A stretch of DNA of 64,000 nucleotides, taken from assembly GCF_004337985.1 (NCBI RefSeq), contig NC_043742.1:6218389-6282388 (forward strand), written 5' to 3'. Of the stretch, positions 1 to 10,190 are shown one piece after another. The DNA comes from Pyricularia pennisetigena (lineage: Eukaryota > Ascomycota > Sordariomycetes > Magnaporthales > Pyriculariaceae). A program made the position numbers and the translations under genes. The first letter of the stretch is position 1; the number at the start of each line of letters is the position of its first letter. Under the pieces are notes generated by a model, which made no database searches, was not told the DNA's origin, and saw only the letters and a list, made by a program, of their open reading frames with translations.

Positions 1-464
1 CTCACCAACCTAGCCGTGGCCTGCAACCTGTCCAACGCCGTGTCCCACTCTGCCCTGGTCAGACGCAAGCTGCCGCCGCCACCGTCCTCGAAACCGAGCT
101 CAAAGACGAACTCGCCGTGCTCCGTCACGATGCGAGCCCTCAGCACCTCGGCCAGCCGTGACAGCGAGGCCTTGTCGTCGGGCGCGCACAGCAGCAGGTC
201 GCGCAGCCGGAGACGTGGCGCCGTCGTCTCGGAGAGGTTGAGGGCGTCGAGAAAGTCGTCGAGCTCGGCGTGGTACTCCGTGTCGTCCGTCTCGGCGATG
301 CTGGGCTCGGTCGTCGAGCCTGTCGTCGTCGTCACCGTCGACGCCGTCACAGACGACGGGTAGCGGAGGGACTGCTGCTGCTCCACGTACTCGGCAAACT
401 CGCTGAGGGCGGCCTCGCCGCGCCGCCGCTCGTGCGGAGGCTGTTTTATTGTTTTGCCAGACAT
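1..464 (-). CDS. 5' part of a putative GTPBP1/2-type GTP-binding protein (partial)
   Basis: An open frame starts at an ATG at 464-462 and runs off the left edge of the window, giving about 154 N-terminal residues with strong GC3. Visible features are an N-terminal polar and acidic stretch (SEFAEYVEQQQS), a Thr-rich low-complexity segment, and a region with the order LAEVLRARIVTEHGEFVFELGFEDGG followed by TRAEWDTALDRL. From memory this order (HGE-F-LG-ED-G-S, then a W-A-RL helix) resembles the N-terminus of fungal GTP-binding proteins of the GTPBP1/2 group, translational GTPases linked to ribosome rescue and RNA surveillance. The G-domain motifs would lie outside the window, so the family call is tentative. 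That it is a real coding exon is fairly secure from codon use. Confidence 0.55.
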   Translation of the reverse strand, partial: MSGKTIKQPPHERRRGEAALSEFAEYVEQQQSLRYPSSVTASTVTTTTGSTTEPSIAETDDTEYHAELDDFLDALNLSETTAPRLRLRDLLLCAPDDKASLSRLAEVLRARIVTEHGEFVFELGFEDGGGGSLRLTRAEWDTALDRLQATARLV

Positions 465-1303
465 TTTCACCGAGGTGTCCAGGTCACATCAGAATGTGTG
501 GTTGGGTAATAACAGACTTGGGAACGCGCCGATCGATCTGAGTAGTGCTGAGCTGGATTTTAATGTATCAAGTTCTGCCGTCGTATTCGTAGAATCATCT
601 CGTTCCTGATAGTGTACCAATGCGCAACAGCGAGAGATGTTAATTTGAAAACCATAAAAACATCAATCAAAGGTTGTACAAGCTTGTCCGACGTGATGAT
701 ATATGAGCTTTGAAGCTCCCGAAGCTGAGTCGACAAATACACGGCAAGTCGAGTCAGAATAGAGCCTCCTTGGCTCATCGGTGTGACTAGTATGAGCTCC
801 TTTAACCTGGGGGACAGGGGAGGGGCCGGGGCATTAGCGGAGGACTTGGGTCTTGGCGGCGCCACTCACCATATGACAGGTTCCTCACTAACTCCACAGC
901 TGTATCGATAAGGAACAAGAGCTGCAGCAGTGACGTACGGACAAACATGGACAGTCACCGAAGCTTATAGAAACACTCGAGTCACCAACAAGCCCAACGC
1001 CAGAGGTGTGCACCATGAGCAGTAGTCTCATGAAACCAGCTATACCTGATTAAGAATATCTAATTATGTGTCTAAGAATACTAAAAGTCAACAATAATTG
1101 TTCCCTTGCCTCAATTGGCCAAGCCGCTGTGCCTCATCTTCTGGCTGTTTTTCCAAAAGCAAACCGGCTCAGCGCCTCGAACGTCATGATGTGACAAAGG
1201 TGGGTGGTCACAGCTTAATCGATATCAAATAGACCAGATAAAGGATTGGGTCTAAAGGCCGCCCAGACACAAAATGCCATGCACAGTACGCACCTCGCCA
1301 CAT
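465..1303. other. Intergenic, no supported gene
   Basis: This spacer holds the promoter side of the left-edge gene and the 3' side of the ZIP transporter. A minus-strand open stretch at 560-865 lacks an ATG and codon bias and was not accepted. No RNA gene or repeat was recognised. Confidence 0.6.
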
Positions 1304-2416
1304 TTAAGCCCACTTGGCCAGCAGAGCCATCAGCCCTGCGCCGGCCGCAATACAACCAAACGCAAAGAGCTTGTAACGGAGCGAGGCCCGATCCATCTCA
1401 GGGTTGAAGATGAACTCGTGGGCCAGCAGCTCCACAAGACCCGTATAGATCAGGATTCCGCCGCTGATGGCGTTGCTGATACCCTCCACCATGTACCTGG
1501 TTGTCGGCGCCGCCTGGAGCGCATCCTTCACGCCCAGTCCGGCGGCGATGGCGATCGGCGTGGTCAAGCCGTACAGCACAGCGAACATCCAAGGAGTCCA
1601 GCGGCGCTTGTCAGCGGGCCACTCGAACGTGGCAAGCCGCGAGCCCAGGCCGAGCCCCTCAAAAGTCTGGTGGAAGACGAGGACGACAAAGAGAATGATG
1701 AACTCGGATGAAACAGCAAGCGTCAGACCGATGAAGATGGAGTGCAGGATGACGCCGGCCTCGAGAATAACGATCGATGTCATCTTGCCGGCAAAAGCCA
1801 GGTGAGAATCGCCCTCGCCATGAGCACGGCCGTGTCCCAAATGATCCTCGCCGCGGAGGTTAGACGGCATGCCACCGGCACTGGGGGCACCCGCCTCCTG
1901 GACGCCAGCGTCCGTCGTCTCCTTGTTCAAGCTGCCATGTTCCTCATCGCTCTTCTTTGATGCAGCGAGCGCCTCGCCGTGTCCGACCTCGTGGTTGCTC
2001 CTGTTCTCGTACCACGCACCAATCATCTCAATGAAGAACATGGCCATGACGGTCATGAGCACAATGCCCATGGACCAGTCGTAGTCGCCAAGAATTGGCT
2101 TTAGGCAGGCCATGCCAAGGATCTCATTTGCGGGTGAGATGAGGTGCATGAAGGCCGTACTGACGATGACTCCAGTGCCAAAGTACTTTGAGATGAAGAA
2201 GGCGAGCTTGGAGAAGCCCATGCGCTCGTTGTTGCGATAGCGCACAAGGTAGATCGGTATGACGGCACCGAGGAGCGAACCGATGAGGATTACAAAGATA
2301 GAGGCGATGCGCACCCCGTACCAGTCGTTGGCTGTCTCGTCCATAGTGCAGACAGCGGGGTCCGCAGGAGCAGGGACATCAGTGCCAGGATCCTGGCGAC
2401 GTTGGAGGAAAGACAT
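1304..2416 (-). CDS. ZIP-family zinc/iron transporter (Zrt-like)
   Basis: Single-exon gene encoding 370 residues, the normal size for fungal plasma-membrane ZIP importers, which move Zn2+ (or Fe2+) into the cytosol. About eight hydrophobic segments are visible, starting at residues ~35-58 and ending at the extreme C-terminus (349-368). A polar loop at ~140-208 has HGEGDSH- and GHGRAHG-type histidine clusters, as expected for the cytosolic metal-binding loop between TM3 and TM4. The ZIP signature follows: H225-S-I-F-I-G-L in TM4 and H249-Q-T-F-E253-G-L-G-L in TM5, which hold the metal-coordinating residues. The ATG at 2416 is the first in frame. Upstream lies a cluster of CAAGGT motifs (2748-2783) that suggests zinc-responsive control. 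Family is certain; the metal preferred in vivo is inferred. Confidence 0.93.
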   Translation of the reverse strand: MSFLQRRQDPGTDVPAPADPAVCTMDETANDWYGVRIASIFVILIGSLLGAVIPIYLVRYRNNERMGFSKLAFFISKYFGTGVIVSTAFMHLISPANEILGMACLKPILGDYDWSMGIVLMTVMAMFFIEMIGAWYENRSNHEVGHGEALAASKKSDEEHGSLNKETTDAGVQEAGAPSAGGMPSNLRGEDHLGHGRAHGEGDSHLAFAGKMTSIVILEAGVILHSIFIGLTLAVSSEFIILFVVLVFHQTFEGLGLGSRLATFEWPADKRRWTPWMFAVLYGLTTPIAIAAGLGVKDALQAAPTTRYMVEGISNAISGGILIYTGLVELLAHEFIFNPEMDRASLRYKLFAFGCIAAGAGLMALLAKWA

Positions 2417-2747
2417 GGCAGGCGGCGGGTTGAAGATACCAGTGTTGAGGCGAGGTATTGAGAATGTGTCGAGGCAAAGAGGGGAGTGAAAAGATGCTCA
2501 CACAGCCGAAATGGGAATGTGTGTGCAGGAGGGAGAACAAGCCAAGCCTGCCAAGAGATGCAGCCGTCTCCTTATATGCACGATAAAGTAGTTTTTTTGA
2601 AAGCTTAGCCAAAAGCCCAGGTCGCGCCTGCAGGGGCTTACGATGCAACAGAAGCGACAGTCACAAAGTTGATAGATAGTACCGGGGTGGTTCTTGCTAG
2701 GATAGATTGGACATGAACAAAGAGCCCACTATTCCTTTGGCATGCCC

Positions 2748-2783
2748 CAAGGTGAAGACAACCTTGTATATTATGTCCAAGGT
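2748..2783. promoter_or_regulatory. Candidate zinc-response element cluster (three CAAGGT motifs)
   Basis: CAAGGT occurs at 2748-2753, its reverse complement ACCTTG at 2761-2766, and CAAGGT again at 2778-2783. The cluster is 332-367 bp upstream of the ZIP transporter ATG. The first two form an inverted repeat with a 7-nt spacer. CAAGGT is the core recognised by Zap1/ZafA-type zinc-starvation regulators (yeast ZRE ACCTTNAAGGT). Function here is inferred. Confidence 0.6.
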
Positions 2784-2790
2784 GAATTTC

Positions 2791-2833
<43 letters not shown>
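2791..2833. repeat. A28 homopolymer followed by a TA dinucleotide run
   Basis: A run of 28 A (2791-2818) is followed directly by alternating T/A to 2833. It sits beside the CAAGGT cluster in the ZIP promoter. Its true length may vary because of slippage or assembly. Confidence 0.9.
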
Positions 2834-4334
2834 TTCTGTGTCATGCATCCACAGAAATGATGCCTGGGTGGGTCTGCCTAGAGCAATGGTCTTTTTATGG
2901 AATAGGCCAAACAAAATGGAAGTATTTCAGTTCGGGTCAGCCCGAGTCTTGTTTAGGTGTAAAGCTGGTTTTGAGGAATAACACCTAGTTGAGGGGTAAT
3001 ATTGGTGGTGACTATAGCTCTAGCCAGGAATGCAGGCTGCCTTGTCAAGAATACCGAGTCCTGTTCAAGTTACCAACGGCCTGTCTGGGCTTTCTGTTCG
3101 TAGAAAATAAGCACAAGAAAGAAACGGCCGCAGGAGCTGTGGCGAAGAGACAGTTCCAGATCAGTCAAAGGTGCTTGACTACTGCGCAGATGCAGCGGGG
3201 CTGGTGTGACCAAGTCACTCGTGTAAATGCCCACTTTAGATAGGAGTAGTAGTAGAAGCAACGCGGGAGGGGAGTTTTTGTCGGAACATCTCTTGCCCTC
3301 CTCCTACAGACGAGACGACAAGTACTTCCGCGGTTTGCGAAGATGGCAACCTGGATGAGTTTTGAGGACCTTGATGGCCACGCTAGTGTCAAGGAGTGGG
3401 GACTGATGACCTGGTTGTTGCTGGTAAGCTGGGACCAGGGCCAACGCTATTATAGAGCAACTGCAGCTGAACCAGATCTGGTCTTCTGGATGCTTAACCA
3501 AGAGGGTCCAGACCCAAGTCCGAGCAATGAACGCCTAAACTAGAAATTGGTCCCAAGGCAAGCGGAAACTGTTAATTCTTTCGCATAATTTCGCGCCAGG
3601 CGGGCAGGCAAAGCAGGGTCTGATCACCAACCCCCACGCTTGCGGCGACGACGACGACTTGCGACCAGAAAAGCCCTCATAGAACTGAGCACACCGTTAG
3701 CTAGCGGCGAGATGCTAGATCGACCACGTACGTATGTGGGTGCGAAGCTTTATCGCATCCTTGCATCGAGGTGCATCAATACCTGAGCCGCTTTTTTGTT
3801 CGCCGTTCTGCTGGATTTTTCCTTTGATGCAAGCTTGACCCACAAGGCCATCAAGGTGTCGGCCGCCATCCCCTCGAGTCATCACACCATCATCCAAAAC
3901 TCTTTAATTTTTTTTCCCCCTTTTGCTGCGGGGCTTGACCACACATGATTTTGCCATTATTGAGCACATCTGCTGTGATATCAAGCTGTAGCGGTCTGTA
4001 GCTCCACAGATCGCCGTGGTTAAATATCCCTTTTTTGTCGGGACTCGGCTCCGACGTTCTCCATCTGCGAGGAAATGTTTACGGAAGTCTTTTTTTCTGC
4101 CCGGTCAAAATAGATATCAGCCCTGCCGAGGCACACACGATCATTGCTGTTTTTGTCTTTCCGGCCTTAAAATGGATTCGTCCATCTGTCAACACGGCAG
4201 CGATCATGGCCGTGTTGAACCATTTGACACGGCCCACCTCGCACTTGACCCCCGCCGCTTGCCGGGTACCGATAGTAGGTCGACGAGGCCTTTGTCCACG
4301 TATTTTCGCCCAGCAAGGATCCGAAGGGGTTGCT
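2834..4334. other. Intergenic, no supported gene
   Basis: The stretch lies between the ZIP promoter and the 3' end of MDM10. Short open stretches exist in several frames but none shows a domain, codon bias or matching splice sites. No RNA gene was recognised. Confidence 0.6.
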
Positions 4335-5761
4335 TCATGATGAATACTGTATTGCCAGACCTAAACTGCGAAATGACTGCTCGGGCTTGCTCAGGTTTAC
4401 GCTGGTGCCCAAGCTAAAGATGAGGGACTTGAGACGGCCCTCCCATAGCAAACCGACTTTGAAGTATTGATCCATACGCGCCTTGAGCACACCAGAAAAC
4501 TCCTCTTCACGTTTGTTTGGAGGAGGCGGCTCGACCTCGTCTTCTTCGTCCAGTCTCCATTCCATCTTGGCCTGGAAACTCCTCTCTCTCTTTTTCTCAA
4601 CTGGCCTCGTATCAACGGCTACGGTCAGAGTTTCTTCTTCTTCTTCTTGTTCCAAGCGTCGGTCAATCAGTCCGGCCATCCGACCCTTGCCCCAAAGCTC
4701 CATGCCAACAGTCCAGTCGCTCTCGTAGCTGTAGACGTTAAAGTCAAACCTAGTGGCTAGGGAGCAGCTCTGGCGGGCCATGACTGCAAAGCTGGAGCTG
4801 ATGTTGCCCATCAACGGCGCAAGAGTAAATGTCGCCGTTAGAGGCGTGCCACTGTGTGCTGGTAGCGTTGCGAACCGGACACCGACGGATGCGCCGGCCG
4901 ATTTGTTAAGCACACCGTAGTAGAGCTCTCCGCCTGCGCTGAAACGTCCGTATATGCGCTCACGTTCGTCGTAACCATTTGACCCGCTGTTGTCTTCGCT
5001 ACCAACCGCCCTGGGCGATGATGGTGTAGGGATCGTGTCGCCGCCAAAATTATACAAACCCCTGAAGCCAAGAAGGCCTCCGTCTGTAGACAGCAGCCCC
5101 GCGACGCCATACCGCGGTTTCGTGTACTGCACACTTCCGAGTATGGTTCCGCCATTGGGTAAGTCGGCTTGGCTCACGCCCTTAACTTGGAATCTCAGAT
5201 TAGGCGAGGCGCGCTTCACCACCTGCGCCTCCAGCATCGACTCTGGCAAGAACATGCGTCCAAACACGAGCCATGGCTGCTTTATGAATTCTTGAAAACG
5301 TTCCCCGGGAGTCGGTGCTGGAGCCGGTGGCGCCGCATCATGGCTGGGCTGGAACGGCGGCAGGTCCTGGACCTGTCTGTACGAACGCAGCAAGACCGGA
5401 AGCGGTATCGAGTCGGATCTCGATATGACATTTTTCAACGGCACTGAAGAGAACAGGTAGCAAATAGAGCCGTCGAACCGACCACCGGCGCCGAGATGAT
5501 ACGAAGTCGAAAAGTTGGGGGTCGCGAGTGATGAGAAGGAGAGTTTCAGGCCCGTGGGGAGTCGGAATTGCATAAGCTCTGCGGTCACAGACGCACACGA
5601 AAGGTCAGTCAGGTGTCGGCAGTGGTCAATGTGGGAGGGGGACACGCGCATTCGGGGGTCGTACGGTCAGCGGTCCGGTTGAGGCCCTCATAGCTGTTAT
5701 CCTGGTACCAGCCAGTGGTGTGGTCAAAGGACTCGAGCACGTAGTCCTCGAACTGACGCAT
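4335..5761 (-). CDS. MDM10: Mdm10, mitochondrial distribution and morphology protein 10
   Basis: Two exons, 5761-5665 and 5578-4335, separated by an 86-nt intron (GTACG...CGCAG), encode 446 residues. Mdm10 is a beta-barrel of the mitochondrial outer membrane. It anchors the ERMES ER-mitochondria tether and also works with the SAM complex in assembling Tom40. The N-terminus (MRQFEDYVLESF, then GWYQDNSY) and the junction region FRLPTGLKLSFSSLATPNFSTSYHLG are family hallmarks and confirm the short first exon. An in-frame ATG at 5651 falls inside the intron and is not the start. The C-terminal half contains the expected amphipathic strands and acidic, Glu-rich inserts (around LEQEEEEE) like those of other filamentous fungi. 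The final residues (FRSLGLAIQYSS) match the usual barrel-closing strand. Length is normal for the family. Confidence 0.93.
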
Positions 5762-7268
5762 TGTCGGGCCAGCAACTACTCGAATGTCGATTGCCGAGGG
5801 TTATCTAGTCTAGCTATGAGGCAGCAATCGTGCGAGCAAGGTGCATCGTTGTAATGTAGCTGTGCTCGCAATGAAAGAGCTTGGATTTGATAGAGGCCGA
5901 GCTTGAATCAGTGTCAACAGCCGTGAGTTAGCTCGGATGGCGCAAAACGCGGTGCGGAGCTTATGTGGGGCGGGAACACTCAAAATTCAATTGACACGCG
6001 AGAAACTGAGATAGCTGACAACCAAAAAGTACAATAGACATTCTCGTAAACACTGATTATGCGAGCAGGATTTGTCCAGCAGAAGCAGGCTTTTGGCTCA
6101 CGCCAGCCAATTGCTCGGGACAAATCCATGCGCTTAACTCCTATTTTTTTTTTTTCAAAATCCAAAATCCATCTGCCTATAGGGTCGAGTCAGGTGAGGT
6201 CTGTCCATTTACTGCTAGAGGCTCTCGTCCATAGCACGCAGACAGTCAAGCCAGGTCAGTTCTCAGCTGTGCCCTTGCTCAATTGCGGGCAATCTTTTGG
6301 CGTCGTATTCAAGGTACTCAGGGCAACGGCGATGCATCTTGAGCATGAACTGCATCCTTGCTCCCCGCGTCTCGCTAAGAAGTTTACATTCATTTAGTGC
6401 GGCGTGCTTCGCACGTGCTATGAGTTCGCGGCTTGGCAAGATATATTATCTCGTCTTGGTTCATCAGGGCGGCGTTCGAGCCCACGCCTTAGAGCTGGGT
6501 TCTTCTTCCCAGCGCTGATGGGAATGTTCTGCGATAAAACACGTCGTCTTGATGTGTATCCGTCAGTCTGTTACTATTCTAGAACTACTCCTAGACCTCG
6601 ACTGGACTAGAATAACTCTCGGCATGGTATATCACCGGGTTGGGCCGGTTACCAAATTACCAAATGCTGGTTGGGAGTCACCATGAAAGGCAGTGCATAA
6701 TAAATGCGGCATCTCTCGAACCAGCCCAGAAAAACAAAAAGCCTGATAACATGCACAATGCCAAGCTTCCATGGTCTTCCCAATCGACAGACGCGTTGGG
6801 CAATCAATTGATCACGAGGTAGTAAGCGCGCTGTTGGTATTCACCGTGGGGTCGTCTGTCAAGAGGAAGTGGTTCGACTAAGCGCCCAAATTGGATTGGC
6901 GCTGCCTTCCGATGGCCTCATATGATGTGACCCTGGCTGGAACAACACCCCACTACCAGGCCACCACCGGGAAAAACCTCCCAGGTCAGGCTTTGGGGGC
7001 CGGGGCGATTGGAGAAGTTCTTGATGTTGATGATGAACAGAAGCAGGCTACTAGAGAGATAAATAGAGCAATGTTGTTCCAGTTGAGGTTCTTTTCGTTC
7101 TGGTTTTCATATCCATCATCAAAATCAGAAGAACAATCAGATCTTTTCCTCTTTAAACCAATTGAAAACCAAGTAATTTCCTGATTAGGACGCACATACA
7201 AGACTTACACGAGCAACCAAATCCAAATATTTGGACAACCACCAACATCACCAGAGAAACAACAAACC
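5762..7268. other. Intergenic, no supported gene
   Basis: This holds the MDM10 promoter and the region upstream of the next plus-strand gene. The open stretches present (for example 6891-7184) lack motifs and plausible splice partners. No tRNA or repeat larger than short A/T runs was seen. Confidence 0.6.
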
Positions 7269-7783
7269 ATGATTCCAACAATGCCCACCCGTCGTCCGGC
7301 CGTTGCAGCTACCTCGCACATCAAACCCGCCATGCGTGTGCCCGTTGCCGCTAGGTATCTAGCAGCCTCTTTCCCGCTGTCAGCAATGACTCCCATTGAG
7401 TGCTAAACTCCATGGTTCCTAGCGCTCTGATCGTTCTTGAGCTAACATGGATATTCCCCAGGGTCGTCCCTCCACTCATCGTGGCTGGGTGTGGTATGTC
7501 CCCTGAAGCCTTTCTTTTTCAAAGTCTGCCAAAACAAGCAAAGAAAAAAAAAGGCGTTGTTTTACTTGGCATGGATTATGGTACCTGTACTAACCAACGG
7601 TTCTCCAACCCCCAAACAGTCGCCACAGTCGTCACCTACGTCTCTCGACAACTGAGCCAGGAGCGCGGTGCCATGGACAAGATCTTTGCGCAAAAAAACG
7701 ATGAAAAATACGAGGCTGCTCGCTCAAAGGTCTTTACCGACTTTGAGCCAAGAAGGAGTCTTTACAACATCTTGGGATGGTAG
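7269..7783 (+). CDS. Small single-pass membrane protein, probably mitochondrial; function unknown
   Basis: I model three exons: 7269-7354, 7462-7493 and 7620-7783, giving 93 residues. Both introns have GT-AG ends and good branch sites (GCTAAC before 7461, TACTAAC before 7619), and all phases fit. The N-terminus is rich in Arg and lacks acids over the first ~29 residues (MIPTMPTRRPAVAATSHIKP), as in a mitochondrial presequence. The 32-nt middle exon and the start of exon 3 together encode a hydrophobic helix (VVPPLIVAGCVATVVTYVS). The C-terminal half is charged and ends in an aromatic motif (RRSLYNILGW). I do not recognise the family. The design suggests a small inner-membrane subunit or assembly factor, but this is inference. 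The 32-nt exon makes the gene easy to miss in automatic annotation. Confidence 0.72.
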
Positions 7784-8703
7784 AGGGAAACTCACCAGGG
7801 CTCCTTTGAGCCTCTTTTATTTCTTTGTCAAGCTCATTTTGTATATAATCCACCGGCTTGAACTTTATAGAGGGGCGCAAGATGGCAGCATGGGATGGCC
7901 GGTTATTATTCATTGGCTTATTGAACAGAACAGTTCGTACTTGTTTTTTTTATTTGTTTATTTATTTCTTGGCAGCCTAGATTATCAATTTTTCAGCTCT
8001 GCAGGGACTCCAGTGCATGGGGATATGCATCCCTTCATTTTCAGCTCTCAACAGCCAGTGTTCGTCTGATGCTCGGCTGGCCAGTTACGACCAAGACAAG
8101 ACCAAGCAGTCCGAGTGTGTTGCACCAATCATCCGAACCTAAAAAGTAGTTAAAAATCAATCAACACTTTCCAAAAGATACCAAAGACACCCCAGACACC
8201 AAAGGGGTTACGATCTCTTTCGGAGCTAGATACTAACATGCGTGCAGATCAGGTCAAAGAATTTTCGCTCTTGCATGGATTTAGCTCTGTGTCTTACAGG
8301 GCAGTGCGCACCGTTTGAAGAAGAATTCGTCGAAAAGAAAAGAAAAGAAAAACAAAGATCAAGGCGCCCAGCGCCTTTGTCAGATTTTCTTCAACGGTTT
8401 TTGCTTTCCCTCTCCGCATATCCCCACAAAACGGTCCGGGAGTCCGTTGTGGTTCGGCCGTCCGAGCTAACAATATTGCTTTCTCGGGACAGTTCAAAAA
8501 GCAATTTCCGGATTGTTGAGAATAGGGACCTGAAGAAAAATGATTTTAAGGGTCCTACTTCCCACGTCCCGTTCCTGCATTTGTTCCGGTCTCTCCATCA
8601 AGATACGACATCGTCTATCAACCGCAGTGCTGTGATACCCCATACCCAAGAGCTTACGTCAGTCACTATAGTAGTCGATTCACTCCAGATTATAGCCACC
8701 AAC
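7784..8703. promoter_or_regulatory. Upstream region of scytalone dehydratase
   Basis: A 920-bp spacer with T-rich tracts (7944-7970) and a pyrimidine-rich stretch near the coding start. It must contain the promoter and 5' leader of the melanin gene. I could not assign a specific factor site. Confidence 0.5.
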
Positions 8704-9377
8704 ATGGGTTCACAAATTCAGAAAAGCGATGAGATCACCTTCTCAGGTGAGAAAAATTCATTCCACCCAAGACGAGACAAATAGCGGTGAAGATGCCAAT
8801 GACAGTATCACTGACATTACCCCCTCCTCAGACTACCTGGGCCTCATGACTGCCGTGTACGAGTGGGCAGACAGCTACGACTCCAAGGACTGGAACAGGC
8901 TGCGGAAGGTCATCGCACCGACTCTGCGGGTATGTAATACTTCCCTGCTTTCCAACAACACACGCAACAGACTGCTAAAAACACACACATACACCACAGA
9001 TCGACTACCGCTCCTTCCTCGACAAGCTGTGGGAGGCGATGCCGGCCGAGGAGTTCGTCGCCATGGTCTCGTCCGAGGCGGTGCTGGGCAACCCTCTGCT
9101 GCGCACGCAGCACTTCATCGGCGGCACCCGCTGGGAGAAGGTCTCGGACGACGAGGTCATCGGCTACCACCAGCTGCGCGTCCCCCACCAAAAGTACAAG
9201 GATGCCAGCCTCAAGGAGGTCACCATGAAGGGCCACGCCCACTCGGCAAACACCCACTGGTACAAGAAGATCGACGGCGTCTGGAAGTTTGCCGGCCTCA
9301 GGCCCGATATCCGCTGGGGCGAGTACGACTTTGACAGGATCTTTGAGGACGGAAGGGATGTCTTTGGCGAGAACTAA
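8704..9377 (+). CDS. SDH1: Scytalone dehydratase (DHN-melanin biosynthesis)
   Basis: Three exons, 8704-8746, 8832-8929 and 9000-9377, with all phases consistent, encode 172 residues, exactly the length known for the Pyricularia enzyme. The cytosolic enzyme dehydrates scytalone to 1,3,8-trihydroxynaphthalene and vermelone to 1,8-DHN in the DHN-melanin pathway that pigments cell walls and appressoria. Residues known for catalysis or water positioning are present at the expected numbers: Tyr30, Asp31, Tyr50, His85, His110 and Asn131. Val75, the position where a Met change is known to give resistance to carpropamid-type inhibitors, is the sensitive form. The protein starts [20 protein letters not shown]. 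No other melanin gene (polyketide synthase, reductases, regulator) is in the window, so the gene stands alone here. Identification is essentially certain. Confidence 0.97.
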
Positions 9378-10190
9378 ACCAAACCGTGTTTGTATTTGCG
9401 TGTGTGTATGTGTGTGTGCTGGCAGGGCCGTCCTCGGGGGGGATGAATGTGCACAACAGAAGGGGTTCAAGATGATCCATGGGGCCGGGGGGCAGTCGAA
9501 GCATGCATGTGAATTTCCGTATTCTTCTAGATGCATCCGCTTTTTGGACCATTTTAACATCCTCTTCACCATGTCCATTGCCTCTCTCCATCTGATTTGT
9601 AAACGTGAAAAAAAAAAAAAAAAAAAAAAAAAATGCATGGCTCCTGATCAAGCCACCAAGCCCAGTAGAACTAGTAGAACAAGCCAAGAAGCCCACAGGA
9701 CAGGCTCTAGAAGCAAGTGGTTGATGTCTCGGGCCACCCCCGCAGAATCCCCCTAAGATGGCTTGCAGTGGTCGATCACTCTCGGGCGCTTAAACTAGTG
9801 ACCAGCTGGCCAGGGGCCGGGGCGTACCTACAAACAACCCATCTAGAATTTTCAAGGAGCAATTTCTCCGCAAAAAGAACGACAAGGAACGCACGGTGAA
9901 CAAGTACCAAGTCAAAGCCTTCCAAGATATTGATCCGGAATTGACGTAGCAAACCCAACAAAACAACGCAAAAGTGTGCCGTGGTCCCGCAATATCCGAA
10001 TTAGTAGGAGAGTTATTAGCAAGTATAAACAAAGAACTAGTTCTAGACCAACAAAACCACCGCAACGAGCAAGGGGTATCCGCCATCACTATAGAACATG
10101 GGTCATTAATCGATCAAAACAACACCGCATTAGCCGTTCGGATAACGCAGTCCCGGATAGAGGCTGCGAGGAGAAGTCAAACTCCAGAGG
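9378..10190. other. Convergent 3' spacer with A26 tract
   Basis: The spacer separates the 3' ends of scytalone dehydratase and the kinesin. It holds a GT-rich stretch just after the SDH1 stop (about 9396-9420) and a run of 26 A at 9608-9633. No gene was recognised. Confidence 0.65.

Noticed and set aside
560..865. 101-residue minus-strand open frame, possibly spliced to sequence near 875-1000
   Set aside because: It has no ATG, begins at a GTG just after a stop, shows no codon bias, and joining it across a GTGAGT donor gives no start codon before an upstream stop.
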